Positions 28,129-37,096 of a DNA stretch of 63,617 nt are shown here, one piece after another. Position numbers and translations under genes: made by a program. The number at the start of each line of letters is the position of its first letter. The first letter of the stretch is position 1. The notes beneath the pieces are model-generated. The model did not search any database. It was not told the origin of the DNA and saw nothing but the letters and a program-made list of their open reading frames with translations. The stretch is from a virus: positions 1-63,617 of IMG/VR virus record IMGVR_UViG_3300031576_000041; one strand, given 5' to 3'.

Positions 28129-29103
28129 TTACGCCCGATTCAGCATCTGGTAGATGGTGTGGTACACATCGGCAACCTGGCCCTCGTCCAGCAGGGTTCC
28201 GCTCAAGATCGGGGCCGCCGCCAGCGTGTAAGTCTTTGTGGCGTAGTCGATCAGCGTGGAGTTTTGCAGATACATCTTGTCGGCTGTTGATCCGACGTAG
28301 ATGTTCCAGTCCGTTGCCTTGAGTGGAGTCAATGCTCCCTGCGCCATCCCGATCTTAGGGTGCTTTCCGTCCGGGGCGGTTAGGTTGCTGATATCGACCT
28401 TGAGGACGTTGCTGGCCGGAATGGTAAAGGACAGCGGCTCGCTCGGGCCGGATTCCCCATTCCCCTTGTCCGTGGCGCTCTTGTACTTGGAATCGTCGAC
28501 CCACGTGATAGCCACGAAGTAGGCCCCTTCCGCGGCCGCCCCGCTCGCTACGGTCGTGAGGTTCCCCGACTCGCTCCATTCGCCGGCCCCGAACTCATGG
28601 AGCGCTCCAGGGCAAGCCATGGGAGACAACACCAGAGGGACCCCGAGATTCATGACCATCGGCCAGACGCGCGACCGTAGTTCGTCTGCATACAGCGTCG
28701 CCTTCTTCTCGAAACGGTCTGAAACCTTCCTGGCGTAAGCAGCACGAAAAAGCCTTTGCAGGGCGTAGTAGGTGACCCACTGCTTCAGGTGGGACATGTA
28801 CCCCGGCTGCTGGCTGGTGACGCAGACCTGGGAAAGATGAAAGCGTGGTACGTTGCCGGGCGTTGCTACTGGCCAGACGTTCAGCAGCGCCCCGATGTGC
28901 GGAGCACTGATTCCGGGGGGGGCCATGTGACCGAAGCTCTGTGCGGCATCCAGAAGCCGACGTCCACACTCGTCGCATGCCTGGCGACCCAGGCCATTCA
29001 CTCCGTCGATGGCAAGCTGCTCTGTTGTGACAACGGAAGGGGTCTCGCCATCGATCATGGCGAGGTCGGCTTGGCGGACAAAGTCGCGGTCAGTCCAGAG
29101 CAT
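28129..29103 (-). CDS. Structural protein of the head-neck operon
   Basis: 324 aa, not assigned to a family. Helical first half with CDEC; second half beta-rich with VDDSKYKSATDKGNGESGPS and WNIYVGSTADKM, as in Fn3-like decoration modules. Its position after the decoration genes suggests a neck or connector part. Confidence 0.45.
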   Translation of the reverse strand: MLWTDRDFVRQADLAMIDGETPSVVTTEQLAIDGVNGLGRQACDECGRRLLDAAQSFGHMAPPGISAPHIGALLNVWPVATPGNVPRFHLSQVCVTSQQPGYMSHLKQWVTYYALQRLFRAAYARKVSDRFEKKATLYADELRSRVWPMVMNLGVPLVLSPMACPGALHEFGAGEWSESGNLTTVASGAAAEGAYFVAITWVDDSKYKSATDKGNGESGPSEPLSFTIPASNVLKVDISNLTAPDGKHPKIGMAQGALTPLKATDWNIYVGSTADKMYLQNSTLIDYATKTYTLAAAPILSGTLLDEGQVADVYHTIYQMLNRA

Positions 29104-29201
29104 TTTGGTGCCCCCTGAAAATCAAAACTGCCGCCGGCCGCCAAGACCTGGTTGGGTCCCAAGCGGCCGAGCGGCAGCCTTGGAAGCTCGTTGATTCCTG
29201 G

Positions 29202-29618
29202 TTACGGGTTCGGGCCGCCGAACGGGAAGATGGTATCCAGCAGGTCCTCGACCCCTGGGCTGTGGATGCATCTCACGCTCCGAACGCGGCTCAGGGCATC
29301 CAGAAGGTCGTACAGGTCGTTTGGCTTCAGGTCGCACCTGATCCGCTTCACGCTTCCGCCCGCGGTAAACGCGCCGTTGCCGGACGAGCCGTCGAGCGTG
29401 AACGTATTGGCGTCCACGCGGGTCACCGCGAAGTAACCATTGGCCGCCGTGTTGCCGCCGACGTTGTAGACTGCGACCTTGTCGCTGGTCTGAAGCCCGT
29501 GCGCCGTCGACGTAACGGAGATGGGCGTCGCGTTGGTCGCCCCCGTGATCGCCGTGGCTGCCAGCGCCGTGGCCTTATCGAGCACGGCACGAATCTGAGC
29601 GTTTGTCAGTTTTGGCAT
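29202..29618 (-). CDS. Small virion protein with the shared beta module
   Basis: 138 aa from ATG 29618. After a short helical head (KLTNAQIRAVLDKATALAAT) comes the module seen in the tube and tip proteins: ITGATNATPISVT, TAHGLQTSDKV, NVGGNTAANG, VDANTFTL, SGNGAFTAGG. Putative head or neck component. Confidence 0.65.
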   Translation of the reverse strand: MPKLTNAQIRAVLDKATALAATAITGATNATPISVTSTAHGLQTSDKVAVYNVGGNTAANGYFAVTRVDANTFTLDGSSGNGAFTAGGSVKRIRCDLKPNDLYDLLDALSRVRSVRCIHSPGVEDLLDTIFPFGGPNP

Positions 29619-29685
29619 GGTGTTTTTTCCCCTTCTTTCGCTGGCGGCGGCCCTGCAAAAACCGCCGCCAGAAAGGGCGGAGTCT

Positions 29686-30051
29686 TTACGACTCCAGCCA
29701 GGCCTCGTAGTCCACCGATGGCGACGCCCCCGTGATCTCGTCCAACTGGCAACGGATCACGGCGCTCGCGGTCCCGAACCGTAGCGATGGGAAGTCGTTC
29801 TTGGTGACGCTGAAAACCTTCGGGGCGTCCGCCTCAACCTTGCCCTGCACGCTGAACGCCGGGCCGGGCAGTTGCGCGGTGAAGGCGTTCACCGAATCCG
29901 GGAAACTGAAACGAATCTTCCCGCCAGCCGGCACCGCCTTCAGGACCTTAAGATGCAGAGTCCAGTACCCCGAGATGCCGGAGACATCGACGCTGGAGCC
30001 GTTGGCAGCAGCCGTCCTGGTGACCTTCGCCTGAACAGAGGTGATAGCCAT
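29686..30051 (-). CDS. Putative head decoration protein
   Basis: 121 aa, all-beta, soluble, directly downstream of the coat-protein region. Size and position fit a capsid decoration protein; not recognised by motif. Confidence 0.45.
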   Translation of the reverse strand: MAITSVQAKVTRTAAANGSSVDVSGISGYWTLHLKVLKAVPAGGKIRFSFPDSVNAFTAQLPGPAFSVQGKVEADAPKVFSVTKNDFPSLRFGTASAVIRCQLDEITGASPSVDYEAWLES

Positions 30052-30123
30052 GGTTGTTTACTCCCTTTCGTGTTTTCCTTTTCCGCCCGCCCCCCCCGCG
30101 CTCAGGCCAACAGCCTGGGCCAT

Positions 30124-30414
30124 TTAGGGGTTGACGATCCTGATGTTCTGCAACGCCCGTTTCATTTCCTGCTCCGCCAACTTCGCCCCATGCTCTGACT
30201 GACGCTTCTCGTAGGCCCGAACCTCGACGTCAGTCGCAACCCGGTGTGTCTGATCCACAAGGCAGCGGGCGGCCGTCAGTGAATCAGCCAGCACCACAGA
30301 ACCAGGCAACGTGCCCTTGTCGTGGTTGGCAATCGAGATGAGCCAGTGATCCTTCTCCGACCCGATCTCCGCTTGCTTCTCCCGCACCACCCTCCAGTAA
30401 CTTCGTGCGTCCAT
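30124..30414 (-). CDS. Hypothetical protein next to the coat protein
   Basis: 96 aa, helical and charged (YWRVVREKQAEIGSEKDHW). It shares an unusual leader, GGACACGGAGAGGACAAAA, with the scaffold gene: on the minus strand both starts follow that block. Confidence 0.5.
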   Translation of the reverse strand: MDARSYWRVVREKQAEIGSEKDHWLISIANHDKGTLPGSVVLADSLTAARCLVDQTHRVATDVEVRAYEKRQSEHGAKLAEQEMKRALQNIRIVNP

Positions 30415-30480
30415 GTTTTGTCCTCTCCGTGTCCGGGGGGGGCCGCTGGCAGACGACCCCCCTGCATTTTATCAGCCCGG

Positions 30481-31380
30481 TTAGCTGAGTAACCGCACCC
30501 CGAACTGGCCGCGCAGCACGGCAGAACCGTAGAGCACGTCGACCGTGAACTGCTGCGACAGCGTGTTCGGCTGGTAGCTCATCACCACCCGAAGTCCGAA
30601 ACTCCCGAACTCCGCGAACTCGGCGATGGCCCCGGTGCCAGGCAGCGGCTGAGGGAGCCGACGAGTCACCAGGGCGAAGGCGTCCCGCGCGAAGGCCAGG
30701 TTGTAGATCGTCGAACCGACCTTCTTCACGTTCTGGCTGCGGAAAACTTCGAAGTTCTTCAGCCGCCCCACCATGCCCGTGCGGATGGCCGAGCCTTCGC
30801 CAACCTTCTCCGCCTCGGTAAAGCGTGGAAGCTGGCGGACGTCCCCATACCCGTCGCCGCTCAGCACGAGCACGCGGCCAGCGGCCTCGGGGACCTTCGC
30901 CGCAAACAGGCTGCGCTCGGCGGCGTCCACCGCGGACTCCGTGATGGCGGTGTTGGCCGTGCCCACGTCGGCGTTGTATGTCAACAGGGCGTACAGCCCG
31001 AACAGGTCGGCCTCGATCCTCTCCGCCACAGCAATCACCGAGGGGTCCATGTAGGTCCGAATCAGATCCGGGCTGGCCAGGGCCTTGGCGATGTCCGTGA
31101 TGACAAAGGTGGACTCGGCGTGTGTGTTCAGAACGACCTGGGCGTTACCGAGCGCCGGGTTCTGGTTTGTGACCGACCCGCCCTCGGCGATGTTACTCGC
31201 CACCATCGGAGGCGCGATGGGGACGTTGACCGTGTCGCCTACCGCCGCCAGATCGGACTCGTAACTGCGGTTGACCAGGTTCCCCATCACGAGGTTGGAC
31301 ACCAGCGCCGGAAGCGCATCGGTGGCCACCATCTTGACAATTGCCTGCGCTGCATTCTGGCTCGTGATTTCGTTTGCCAT
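30481..31380 (-). CDS. Major capsid (coat) protein, P22-like
   Basis: 299 aa. TVNVPIAPPMVASNIAEGG, AESTFVITDIAKALASPDL and VIAVAERIEADLFGLYALL match the P22 coat family (HK97 fold, from memory of the P22_CoatProtein Pfam family). It lies directly behind a scaffold gene. Shine-Dalgarno GAGGGGTG precedes ATG 31380 on the minus strand. High-copy shell protein. Confidence 0.9.
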   Translation of the reverse strand: MANEITSQNAAQAIVKMVATDALPALVSNLVMGNLVNRSYESDLAAVGDTVNVPIAPPMVASNIAEGGSVTNQNPALGNAQVVLNTHAESTFVITDIAKALASPDLIRTYMDPSVIAVAERIEADLFGLYALLTYNADVGTANTAITESAVDAAERSLFAAKVPEAAGRVLVLSGDGYGDVRQLPRFTEAEKVGEGSAIRTGMVGRLKNFEVFRSQNVKKVGSTIYNLAFARDAFALVTRRLPQPLPGTGAIAEFAEFGSFGLRVVMSYQPNTLSQQFTVDVLYGSAVLRGQFGVRLLS

Positions 31381-31430
31381 GTGTGTTCACCCCTCTTTTT
31401 GAAGGTCTCCTGTTTCCTTTCCTTTTTCCC

Positions 31431-32099
31431 CTATTGGCCGACTCCCAGTGCCACTCGGGTTGCTCCGAGAATCCTGACCCGATCAGCCGCCGTCATCCCC
31501 TGTTTGATCTCGTCGAGGGATGCCTTACCGCCCACTGCCGGCTTCCCGCCAGGCCCCGCCCCGGCCCCGCGCTGCTCTTTCGGGGCCAGCAGGTTTGGCA
31601 TGGCGGCCAATTGCTCATCCACGAACTTCTCCAAAGGCAGGCCGCCGGCCACAAGTTCGCCAGACTCGGTGCGGCTGATTTCCGCTGTGACGCCACGCAC
31701 GAAGCTCGCGCGAGATGCGTCGTTGGCGAAAGCGTACTTCCCAACGGCGGTCAGCAGCGCCGACTGCCGTTCCGTCAGGTCCGCCTTTTCCTCAGCCTTT
31801 TTCCTGGCCTCGGATTCGGAATTCACGCGCCCTTCGAGCGTCTTGGTCAGCTTGGTCAGGTCGGCGATCTGTGCGTTCAATTGCGGATCGCCCTTGTCTT
31901 TGTCCTTGTCGGCATCCGGCTTCGGCTTCAGGGCCTCAACGGCACTCACGATCCCCGTGATCTGCTCCGTAACACCCTTCAGTGCTGTCGGCAGGTCGGT
32001 CTTGAGAAACCCGGCCTTGAAATCCGCGATCCCCCTTGCGACGGCCGCCGTCACATCTTCCAGGTTCAGCGGCTTTGGTTCGGCGTTCGGTTCTGGCAT
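31431..32099 (-). CDS. Scaffolding protein
   Basis: 222 aa from ATG 32099 (longer start rejected; RBS AAAAGG). Acidic, Lys/Asp-rich coiled-coil centre (KPKPDADKDKDKGDP, then LTKLTKTLEGRV and EARKKAEEKADL) and a C-terminal region that could contact coat protein. The portal-scaffold-coat order is canonical. Confidence 0.85.
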   Translation of the reverse strand: MPEPNAEPKPLNLEDVTAAVARGIADFKAGFLKTDLPTALKGVTEQITGIVSAVEALKPKPDADKDKDKGDPQLNAQIADLTKLTKTLEGRVNSESEARKKAEEKADLTERQSALLTAVGKYAFANDASRASFVRGVTAEISRTESGELVAGGLPLEKFVDEQLAAMPNLLAPKEQRGAGAGPGGKPAVGGKASLDEIKQGMTAADRVRILGATRVALGVGQ

Positions 32100-32321
32100 T
32101 TGCCTTTTGTCCTCTCCGTGTCCACCCGTGGCTTTTTCGGGCGGCGGGTTCGTGGTGGCCAACCCCCGCCGCCCTCGGGCCACGGATTACTTTCAGCGTA
32201 ACATGGCCTCCAAGCGTTTTTCGTGCAACAGCCATGCAAGCGAGGGGCGCAGGAATCGCCATTTGGCGCTAACCCCATGCGCTGCAACGACTTGCCGCCA
32301 CGCTGAAAATCTTGAGCAAGC
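32100..32321. other. Gap between portal and scaffold genes
   Basis: 222 bases on the leftward strand without a supported gene. No clear promoter or terminator. Confidence 0.4.
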
Positions 32322-33845
32322 CTACTCACCGCCGAATCCACCGGCCGCGGCTCCGCCCATCGCGTTTTCCATTTCCTTGAGTCGCTCCTCTTTCTCCGCT
32401 GCATCGCGATCACTTTTGGGCGGGGCCGATTCCAGTTCCTTCATGACCTTGTCTCGCACGCTCTGCTCAACGTCTCCGAGGGCGGCTGTCGCCACGCGCT
32501 TCGCAAGAATCAGATCGAGCGTGTCACTTGGAAGTGCCAGACGTCGGACTGCTTCCGTATCCAGAACCTCCTTCTCTGTATCAGCCTCATCGAAGCTGAA
32601 CCCGCGAACCGTAATGGGTTCGGCATCGTCAGCTTTGCCAAGAAGCCCGCCGCGCGCCGTCAGAACGTCGCGGAGCACGCTCTTCATCCCGGCTCGCACG
32701 CGATCACCGAAGTCGTTCAAGACGTCGTGCGCCGGCATCATGTCCAGTTCCTTCGAATACCCGGACTGCATCGCTGGCGTGGCAGCGGCGCTCCGGCCCT
32801 GGGCCTGCAAGTATGCCTGGCGGTAGGCCTCTTCACGGAGAGAGTCCAACCGCTGCGCGGAGCGCTCGAAGGAGACCCCTCCCGGCTCCGCATACGAGAC
32901 GCTCGAACCCTTCCCAAGTTTGAAGTACCCCAACTCGCTCAACGTCACATTGGTGATTTCGTCATCCGTGATGATCACCGGCATCGCCAGATTTGCGACG
33001 AAGAGCGCCCACTTGTAGGTGTTATCGGTGTTGATGTGGTCGATCAACTGCAGATGGGTCCGGTTTCCAATCCACAGCGTGTCCGCGATGCTGAGGCGGC
33101 AAATCGGGACGCGCTTTGCGGCCGCCAGCGCGTGGATTCCTGAATCCAACAGCACGGCCTCGTCCTTCTTTTCCCGCTCGCCAACCTTGGTTCTGCGCTC
33201 GTAGACGGCGAACTCCTGGGTGCTGAAGTAATTCCATCGTTCGATGCAGACAGCAACATCCGCCAGGAATCCCTGCTCAATGTGCTCTGTCGCAATGACG
33301 GCCCACTCCAGGTTCCCCCAGGGGTCCATCTTCCAGTTGATGATGTTCAGTGGGGCGTAGGCGACCAAGTATGGGTCGAGCAATCCGGCCGCGACCTGCT
33401 CGGCGTAATTTTCCGGCGTGGACACACGGGCAGGAAGGTCGAGAAGCACGTAGGCGTTCTGATAGAGCAGCATGTAGCGGAACACGCGCCGGAAGAGGTC
33501 AACGAAGGTCGTACCCTGGCGGTCGCAGTTCTCAAGGAAGCCCTTCAGGAAGGCATCCTCGGCGGGGAGGTCGATTTCGGGGTCACGTCGAAACAGCGCG
33601 CTCTCGTACCAGCCCGCGATGGTGCCGAGGATGTTCTGGTAGGTAAACATCTGGAGCCTGGCCTCATAGACCTCGTTCGGCTCCTTCGGCCGCCTTATCA
33701 GAAACAGCCCGGCCTTGGATTTCAGGTGAGCGCCCCCCTCGCATAGCAGACTCACCGTCTCCCACGTGCCAGCATTGGAGGTCCAATCGGGGTGCTTTGC
33801 GTCAAGCACGCTGGCTTTAACCGTAGATGGAAATGGTTGCGCCAC
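32322..33845 (-). CDS. Portal protein (DUF4055-like)
   Basis: 507 aa. Early motif KEPNEVYEARLQMFTYQNIL, then GTIAGWYESALFRRDPEI, and VFRYMLLYQNAYVLLDLPA are typical of the DUF4055 portal group, as is the late acidic tail. It forms the dodecameric entry at the capsid vertex where terminase docks and DNA enters. Confidence 0.9.
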   Translation of the reverse strand: MAQPFPSTVKASVLDAKHPDWTSNAGTWETVSLLCEGGAHLKSKAGLFLIRRPKEPNEVYEARLQMFTYQNILGTIAGWYESALFRRDPEIDLPAEDAFLKGFLENCDRQGTTFVDLFRRVFRYMLLYQNAYVLLDLPARVSTPENYAEQVAAGLLDPYLVAYAPLNIINWKMDPWGNLEWAVIATEHIEQGFLADVAVCIERWNYFSTQEFAVYERRTKVGEREKKDEAVLLDSGIHALAAAKRVPICRLSIADTLWIGNRTHLQLIDHINTDNTYKWALFVANLAMPVIITDDEITNVTLSELGYFKLGKGSSVSYAEPGGVSFERSAQRLDSLREEAYRQAYLQAQGRSAAATPAMQSGYSKELDMMPAHDVLNDFGDRVRAGMKSVLRDVLTARGGLLGKADDAEPITVRGFSFDEADTEKEVLDTEAVRRLALPSDTLDLILAKRVATAALGDVEQSVRDKVMKELESAPPKSDRDAAEKEERLKEMENAMGGAAAGGFGGE

Positions 33846-33889
33846 GCCTTACTCCATGTGTTCCCTGTGCGCGGTGTCTCCAGAGGAAG

Positions 33890-33966
33890 TGGTGGACCGG
33901 GTGGGGATCGAACCCACGACCTCCTGAATGCAAATCAGGCGCTCTCCCAGCTGAGCTACCTGGCCC
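33890..33966 (-). tRNA. tRNA-Ala (anticodon UGC)
   Basis: Cloverleaf on the minus strand with an anticodon stem CCTGA/TCAGG and loop TTTGCAT (anticodon TGC), T-arm GTGGG-TTCGATC-CCCAC, D-arm GCTC/GAGC, discriminator A and encoded CCA. The G3-U70 pair, the main alanine identity element, is present. One acceptor mismatch at 6-67 (A-C). Confidence 0.9.
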
Positions 33967-33969
33967 ATC

Positions 33970-34299
33970 CTACTTCGTCCAGTAGGCGACCATCACATCT
34001 TCGTTCGCTACGTTCGCGTCAACCCAATACTCGGAAAGCTGGAGGCCATTCGCGCCAGACAGGTCCTCGACCCAGAACTCGTCTGCGATGGCTCCGCTGA
34101 CCCCGGTTGTCCAGAGTTCCTTCAGGACACCCGCTCCCGTGGTCTTGTTGAATCCGCTCAACCCGACGAACGTCCGCCCCGTCTGGCCGATAACGGCAGC
34201 AAAGCGGATGCGCTGCGCTCGGATCGTCGCATCGGTCGTCACCTGGACCGGAGTTCCCGGAGTGACGACGTTGACCTGCCCAAGTGAGAATGCTTGCAT
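33970..34299 (-). CDS. Hypothetical virion-like protein
   Basis: 109 aa, beta-rich with two Gly/Thr-rich stretches, between the tRNA-Ala and a secreted protein. Size and pattern could fit a decoration protein. Not recognised. Confidence 0.45.
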   Translation of the reverse strand: MQAFSLGQVNVVTPGTPVQVTTDATIRAQRIRFAAVIGQTGRTFVGLSGFNKTTGAGVLKELWTTGVSGAIADEFWVEDLSGANGLQLSEYWVDANVANEDVMVAYWTK

Positions 34300-34385
34300 T
34301 TGTTTTTTTCAAAAACCTCCATTATCGATGGAGGCCAGCCCCCGTCTGATTACCAGTCTATCACGGAGGGCCAAGCTTAAAAACA

Positions 34386-34826
34386 CTAATTTGCGGAAAG
34401 CGTTCCTGTGTGGGGGGCTGTTCGTCGCCCCGGCAGGCGGCCGGCGGCAGGTATTCGACCCGGCAGTGGTGTGCGAGAGACTCCCCCGTTGTGAAACCAG
34501 TGCATGCTTTCCTCGATGTACCGTCCAAGCAACATGCTCAGCAGGCCCTCGACACGCTCCGCTTCCTCGATTGTGAACGGGTAGCTTTTCCCGCCGCACT
34601 TCATCCTGGGAACCTCGAAGGTGATTGAGCAGGACATCAGTTTCTTGCCAGCCAGGGGAGGGGCCTGGCGCAAAACCTCATGGACATCCCACCTCAAAAG
34701 CCCCCCGTTAAGGTCATAGCGGATGTTCTTGGCAATCTCCAGGCCAGGAATGGCTTGGCCGAAAAGTTGGCCGGCAGCCAGCATACCGGTTACCAACAGA
34801 GAAAAACGAAAAGCAAAACGGAACAT
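34386..34826 (-). CDS. Secreted protein with signal peptide
   Basis: 146 aa. Signal peptide MFRFAFRFSLLVTGMLAAGQLFGQA with likely cleavage after GQA. The mature part contains C-S-I-T-F and MKCGGKSYPF. Function unknown; perhaps a host-exclusion or lysis accessory. Confidence 0.6.
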   Translation of the reverse strand: MFRFAFRFSLLVTGMLAAGQLFGQAIPGLEIAKNIRYDLNGGLLRWDVHEVLRQAPPLAGKKLMSCSITFEVPRMKCGGKSYPFTIEEAERVEGLLSMLLGRYIEESMHWFHNGGVSRTPLPGRIPAAGRLPGRRTAPHTGTLSAN

Positions 34827-34829
34827 CGG

Positions 34830-35012
34830 TCACCCCCTCGGGTCGTCCGCTGGCCAAACCTGCCGCCGGCGCGTGAACATCTCCTTCAGGATAGCATCGC
34901 GGTCTCTGCGCCGCAAGACCCTGGAGCGCCAATGAGCCACGAGGATAAAAACCAGCGGCACGAACCCCAAAAGCACGTACCACGGAACTAACGAAAAAAC
35001 TGTCATCCCCAT
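34830..35012 (-). CDS. Single-span membrane protein
   Basis: 60 aa from the most likely start 35012. Hydrophobic span VFSLVPWYVLLGFVPLVFIL followed by an Arg-rich cytosolic tail (RSRVLRRRDRD). Begins 10 bases after the tRNA-Thr on the minus strand. Unknown function, possibly lysis-related. Confidence 0.5.
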   Translation of the reverse strand: MGMTVFSLVPWYVLLGFVPLVFILVAHWRSRVLRRRDRDAILKEMFTRRRQVWPADDPRG

Positions 35013-35022
35013 ATCATGCACC

Positions 35023-35099
35023 TGGAGGCCCCCGATGGATTCGGAACCACCGAATGGCCGATTACGAGTCGGCTGCTGTTACCACTGAGCCAGGGGGCC
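35023..35099 (-). tRNA. tRNA-Thr (anticodon CGU), atypical
   Basis: Acceptor GGCCCCC/GGGGGCC, anticodon stem GCCGA/TCGGC with loop CTCGTAA (anticodon CGT), discriminator T, encoded CCA. Unusual points: the D-stem has a mismatch (GCTC/CAGC) and the T-loop is eight bases (TTCCGAAT), one more than normal. It may be a weak or decaying tRNA. Confidence 0.7.
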
Positions 35100-35142
35100 C
35101 CTGAACTGATTCTAGCATCGTTCAGGTTTGCGTCAGATTGCG

Positions 35143-35439
35143 TCAAATACCCTTCAGGACGGCGGCCATACGACCGGACCTTGTTGGTCGCCTATCCTTG
35201 GTGTCGATGAGCAATCCAATGGCTTTCAATTCTGCGATCCGTGCGCCCGCCGTCTGGTGGAGTATTCCTAGCTCAACCTCGACCTCGTCGCACGTCGATG
35301 GCCTCCGTCTGCAGACCTCAAGGATCGCCGACGACATGGCTTTCTTGCGGTTAATGATCGAGGCATGTGCTGCAGCGGATTCCGGGTTGCCTTTGTGCCG
35401 GCGCGCGCAGATATCGAACATCAAGTCCAGTTGGCTCAT
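35143..35439 (-). CDS. Winged-helix DNA-binding-like protein
   Basis: 98 aa. SAILEVCRRRPSTCDEVEVE and HQTAGARIAELKAIGLL fit a winged helix-turn-helix; the tail RRPTRSGRMAAVL could be the wing. Its start overlaps the upstream gene's end (ATGA). Possible small transcription factor of the leftward arm. Confidence 0.6.
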   Translation of the reverse strand: MSQLDLMFDICARRHKGNPESAAAHASIINRKKAMSSAILEVCRRRPSTCDEVEVELGILHQTAGARIAELKAIGLLIDTKDRRPTRSGRMAAVLKGI

Positions 35440-35621
35440 TGCGGCGGCACAAATCTCTTCACGACAGAATCGGCTCCGGCCCCCGTCTCGGAATAATGGG
35501 TTGGGCGTCTGTGCTCAAGCCTGGACGGGCATCTCCTGTAAGGGCACCTTGGCCTGCCAAGCGTTATGAGCAGGACGCGACCGCATTCCCCGCATCGAGG
35601 CGTGTTTGGGTTATGGGTCAT
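35436..35621 (-). CDS. Small zinc-ribbon protein
   Basis: 61 aa. C-G-E-C then C-P-Y-R-R-C provide two Cys pairs. It overlaps both neighbours by a few bases, so the three genes are translated together. Confidence 0.6.
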   Translation of the reverse strand: MTHNPNTPRCGECGRVLLITLGRPRCPYRRCPSRLEHRRPTHYSETGAGADSVVKRFVPPQ

Positions 35622-35820
35622 CAAGAAAAAGGTTGTTCTCCATGGCGTACTGCCGCAGGGAGCGGTGGGCGGCCGTCAGAATGGTGAACGCCTCGCCTTC
35701 TGCCTCAATAACGGCCCTCATCATCGATGGGGCCAGGACCCTATGCATCAGGGAGTTCACTTCCTGATACAGGGACAGGGCCTCGCGGACCTCGCCGAGC
35801 ACGGTTGCTGAAATGGTCAT
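35611..35820 (-). CDS. Small helical protein, 69 aa
   Basis: An all-helical small protein (EALSLYQEVNSLMHRVL). Overlaps the next gene by 11 bases. Not recognised. Confidence 0.55.
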   Translation of the reverse strand: MTISATVLGEVREALSLYQEVNSLMHRVLAPSMMRAVIEAEGEAFTILTAAHRSLRQYAMENNLFLDDP

Positions 35821-35841
35821 AGCCCTCCGAGAAAGCGATTG

Positions 35842-36144
35842 CTAAACAGGGGGAGGTTGCGGCTGCCTGCGCTTCTTCAGGCGGCCGCTCATCACCTCGA
35901 CCAAGAGGTCGCGGATCATGTTGCGGCTCCGGCAGATGACTTCCGCGTTCGCCTCATCCTCCTGGTGTTCTGCGTCGCTGTTGTCGATCAATCCGAACGT
36001 CGCGGCAAAAAGTTCTCCGCTCCCGTTCTTGAGGTTCCGACAGCCTCCAGGCGCGTCGTCACCGGGTGGTTCGATGGACCACGGCCCTCGCGACGCCACG
36101 CGCAGGAACTTCTGAAGCTCCCGGATTTCTTTTATCTTGATCAT
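35842..36144 (-). CDS. Small helical protein, 100 aa
   Basis: Start ATG 36144 with GAGAGG/AAAAAGGG upstream. The N-terminus MIKIKEIRELQKFL is helical and the middle is acidic (NSDAEHQEDEANAE). Function unknown. Confidence 0.55.
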   Translation of the reverse strand: MIKIKEIRELQKFLRVASRGPWSIEPPGDDAPGGCRNLKNGSGELFAATFGLIDNSDAEHQEDEANAEVICRSRNMIRDLLVEVMSGRLKKRRQPQPPPV

Positions 36145-36179
36145 GCGGCCCTTTTTGCCTCTCTGCGCTTTCCCTCCAG

Positions 36180-37091
36180 CTATTCCGGCGCGAACTGCTT
36201 CTCCAGTAACTTTGCCTTGTACCATTCCGGCAGACCGCGTATGATCCCTCGCCGGATTTGCGGCCAGGCCCAAGACCACAGAACATGGCGAATTTCGTCG
36301 CCGCACTCGCGTTCCACGTCCTCTGGAACCTCCAGAATAAGCGCGCCGATGTCGCGCGGACTGTTTTCCAGCGTGCCGCTTTCGAGTAGGTGCTGAACCG
36401 CCTTCGCCCACCGCGTTTCTGCCCTGTACTGCGAGCAGATGCGTTCCAGGATATCCCCGCTTTGCGGGTTGGCCTGTTTCCACTGGTGCGCGTGGACCTC
36501 CCTGTATGCCGGCGAGACGTATTTGCCCATGAGGCACTTCTTGTCCCGACCAAAAAGACCGTACCCCGCTGGCTTGATCACGACGCCTTCGATCTTCTGG
36601 CCTCCAAGGATGCTGGTGGTCTCCAGGAGGGCGACGAACTGCTCTGTCCCCGCAACCACCCCCTCGAAGAGGAGGGGCACAACCTCAAGCCCGAGGCGGC
36701 CGGCTTCTTTGGATTTTTCGTGGACGGATAGGTAGGACTCCAGTCCAGTAGAAACATCGAAAAGGATCAGATTCTTTTCAGGAACTCGCCCGTAGGCCAA
36801 GGCGTTGTGGTGTGGTTTCGACAGGAACTCAGCCCGGTACGTCCAGTCCGGTTTCAGCAGGGGAGCCAGGCCCTTGGCCGTCTGGACCGCCTTGGCGAAC
36901 ATCTTCTCTGGAGCGCCCAACTGGATTTCCTTGCCCTTCGAACGGACGCGGAGTTCTCCGTCGTCGTCCACTCCAAACGCGAATTGGGAGCCGTCGATTT
37001 TCTCCTCGACAATCACTGGACCGCTGAAAAGTTCCGCGACAGCCGCGTGACCGAGGTTGTAAATCGACGGGTAGCTGGTCCAGCTTTCCAA
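36180..37091 (-). CDS. RNA ligase (Rnl2-like nucleotidyltransferase)
   Basis: 303 aa. Motif I KIDGSQF with the nucleophile Lys31; motif III-type YRAEFL; motif IIIa FDVS; motif IV EGVVIKP; motif V near MGKYV. This is the covalent nucleotidyltransferase core of RNA/DNA ligases, closest in pattern to T4 Rnl2. Probably repairs RNA (for example tRNA) cut by host defence. Confidence 0.85.
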   Translation of the reverse strand: MESWTSYPSIYNLGHAAVAELFSGPVIVEEKIDGSQFAFGVDDDGELRVRSKGKEIQLGAPEKMFAKAVQTAKGLAPLLKPDWTYRAEFLSKPHHNALAYGRVPEKNLILFDVSTGLESYLSVHEKSKEAGRLGLEVVPLLFEGVVAGTEQFVALLETTSILGGQKIEGVVIKPAGYGLFGRDKKCLMGKYVSPAYREVHAHQWKQANPQSGDILERICSQYRAETRWAKAVQHLLESGTLENSPRDIGALILEVPEDVERECGDEIRHVLWSWAWPQIRRGIIRGLPEWYKAKLLEKQFAPE

Positions 37092-37096
37092 GACTT

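Noticed and set aside
31120-32826. 568-aa plus-strand ORF
   Set aside because: Antisense to coat, scaffold and portal, whose assignments are strong.
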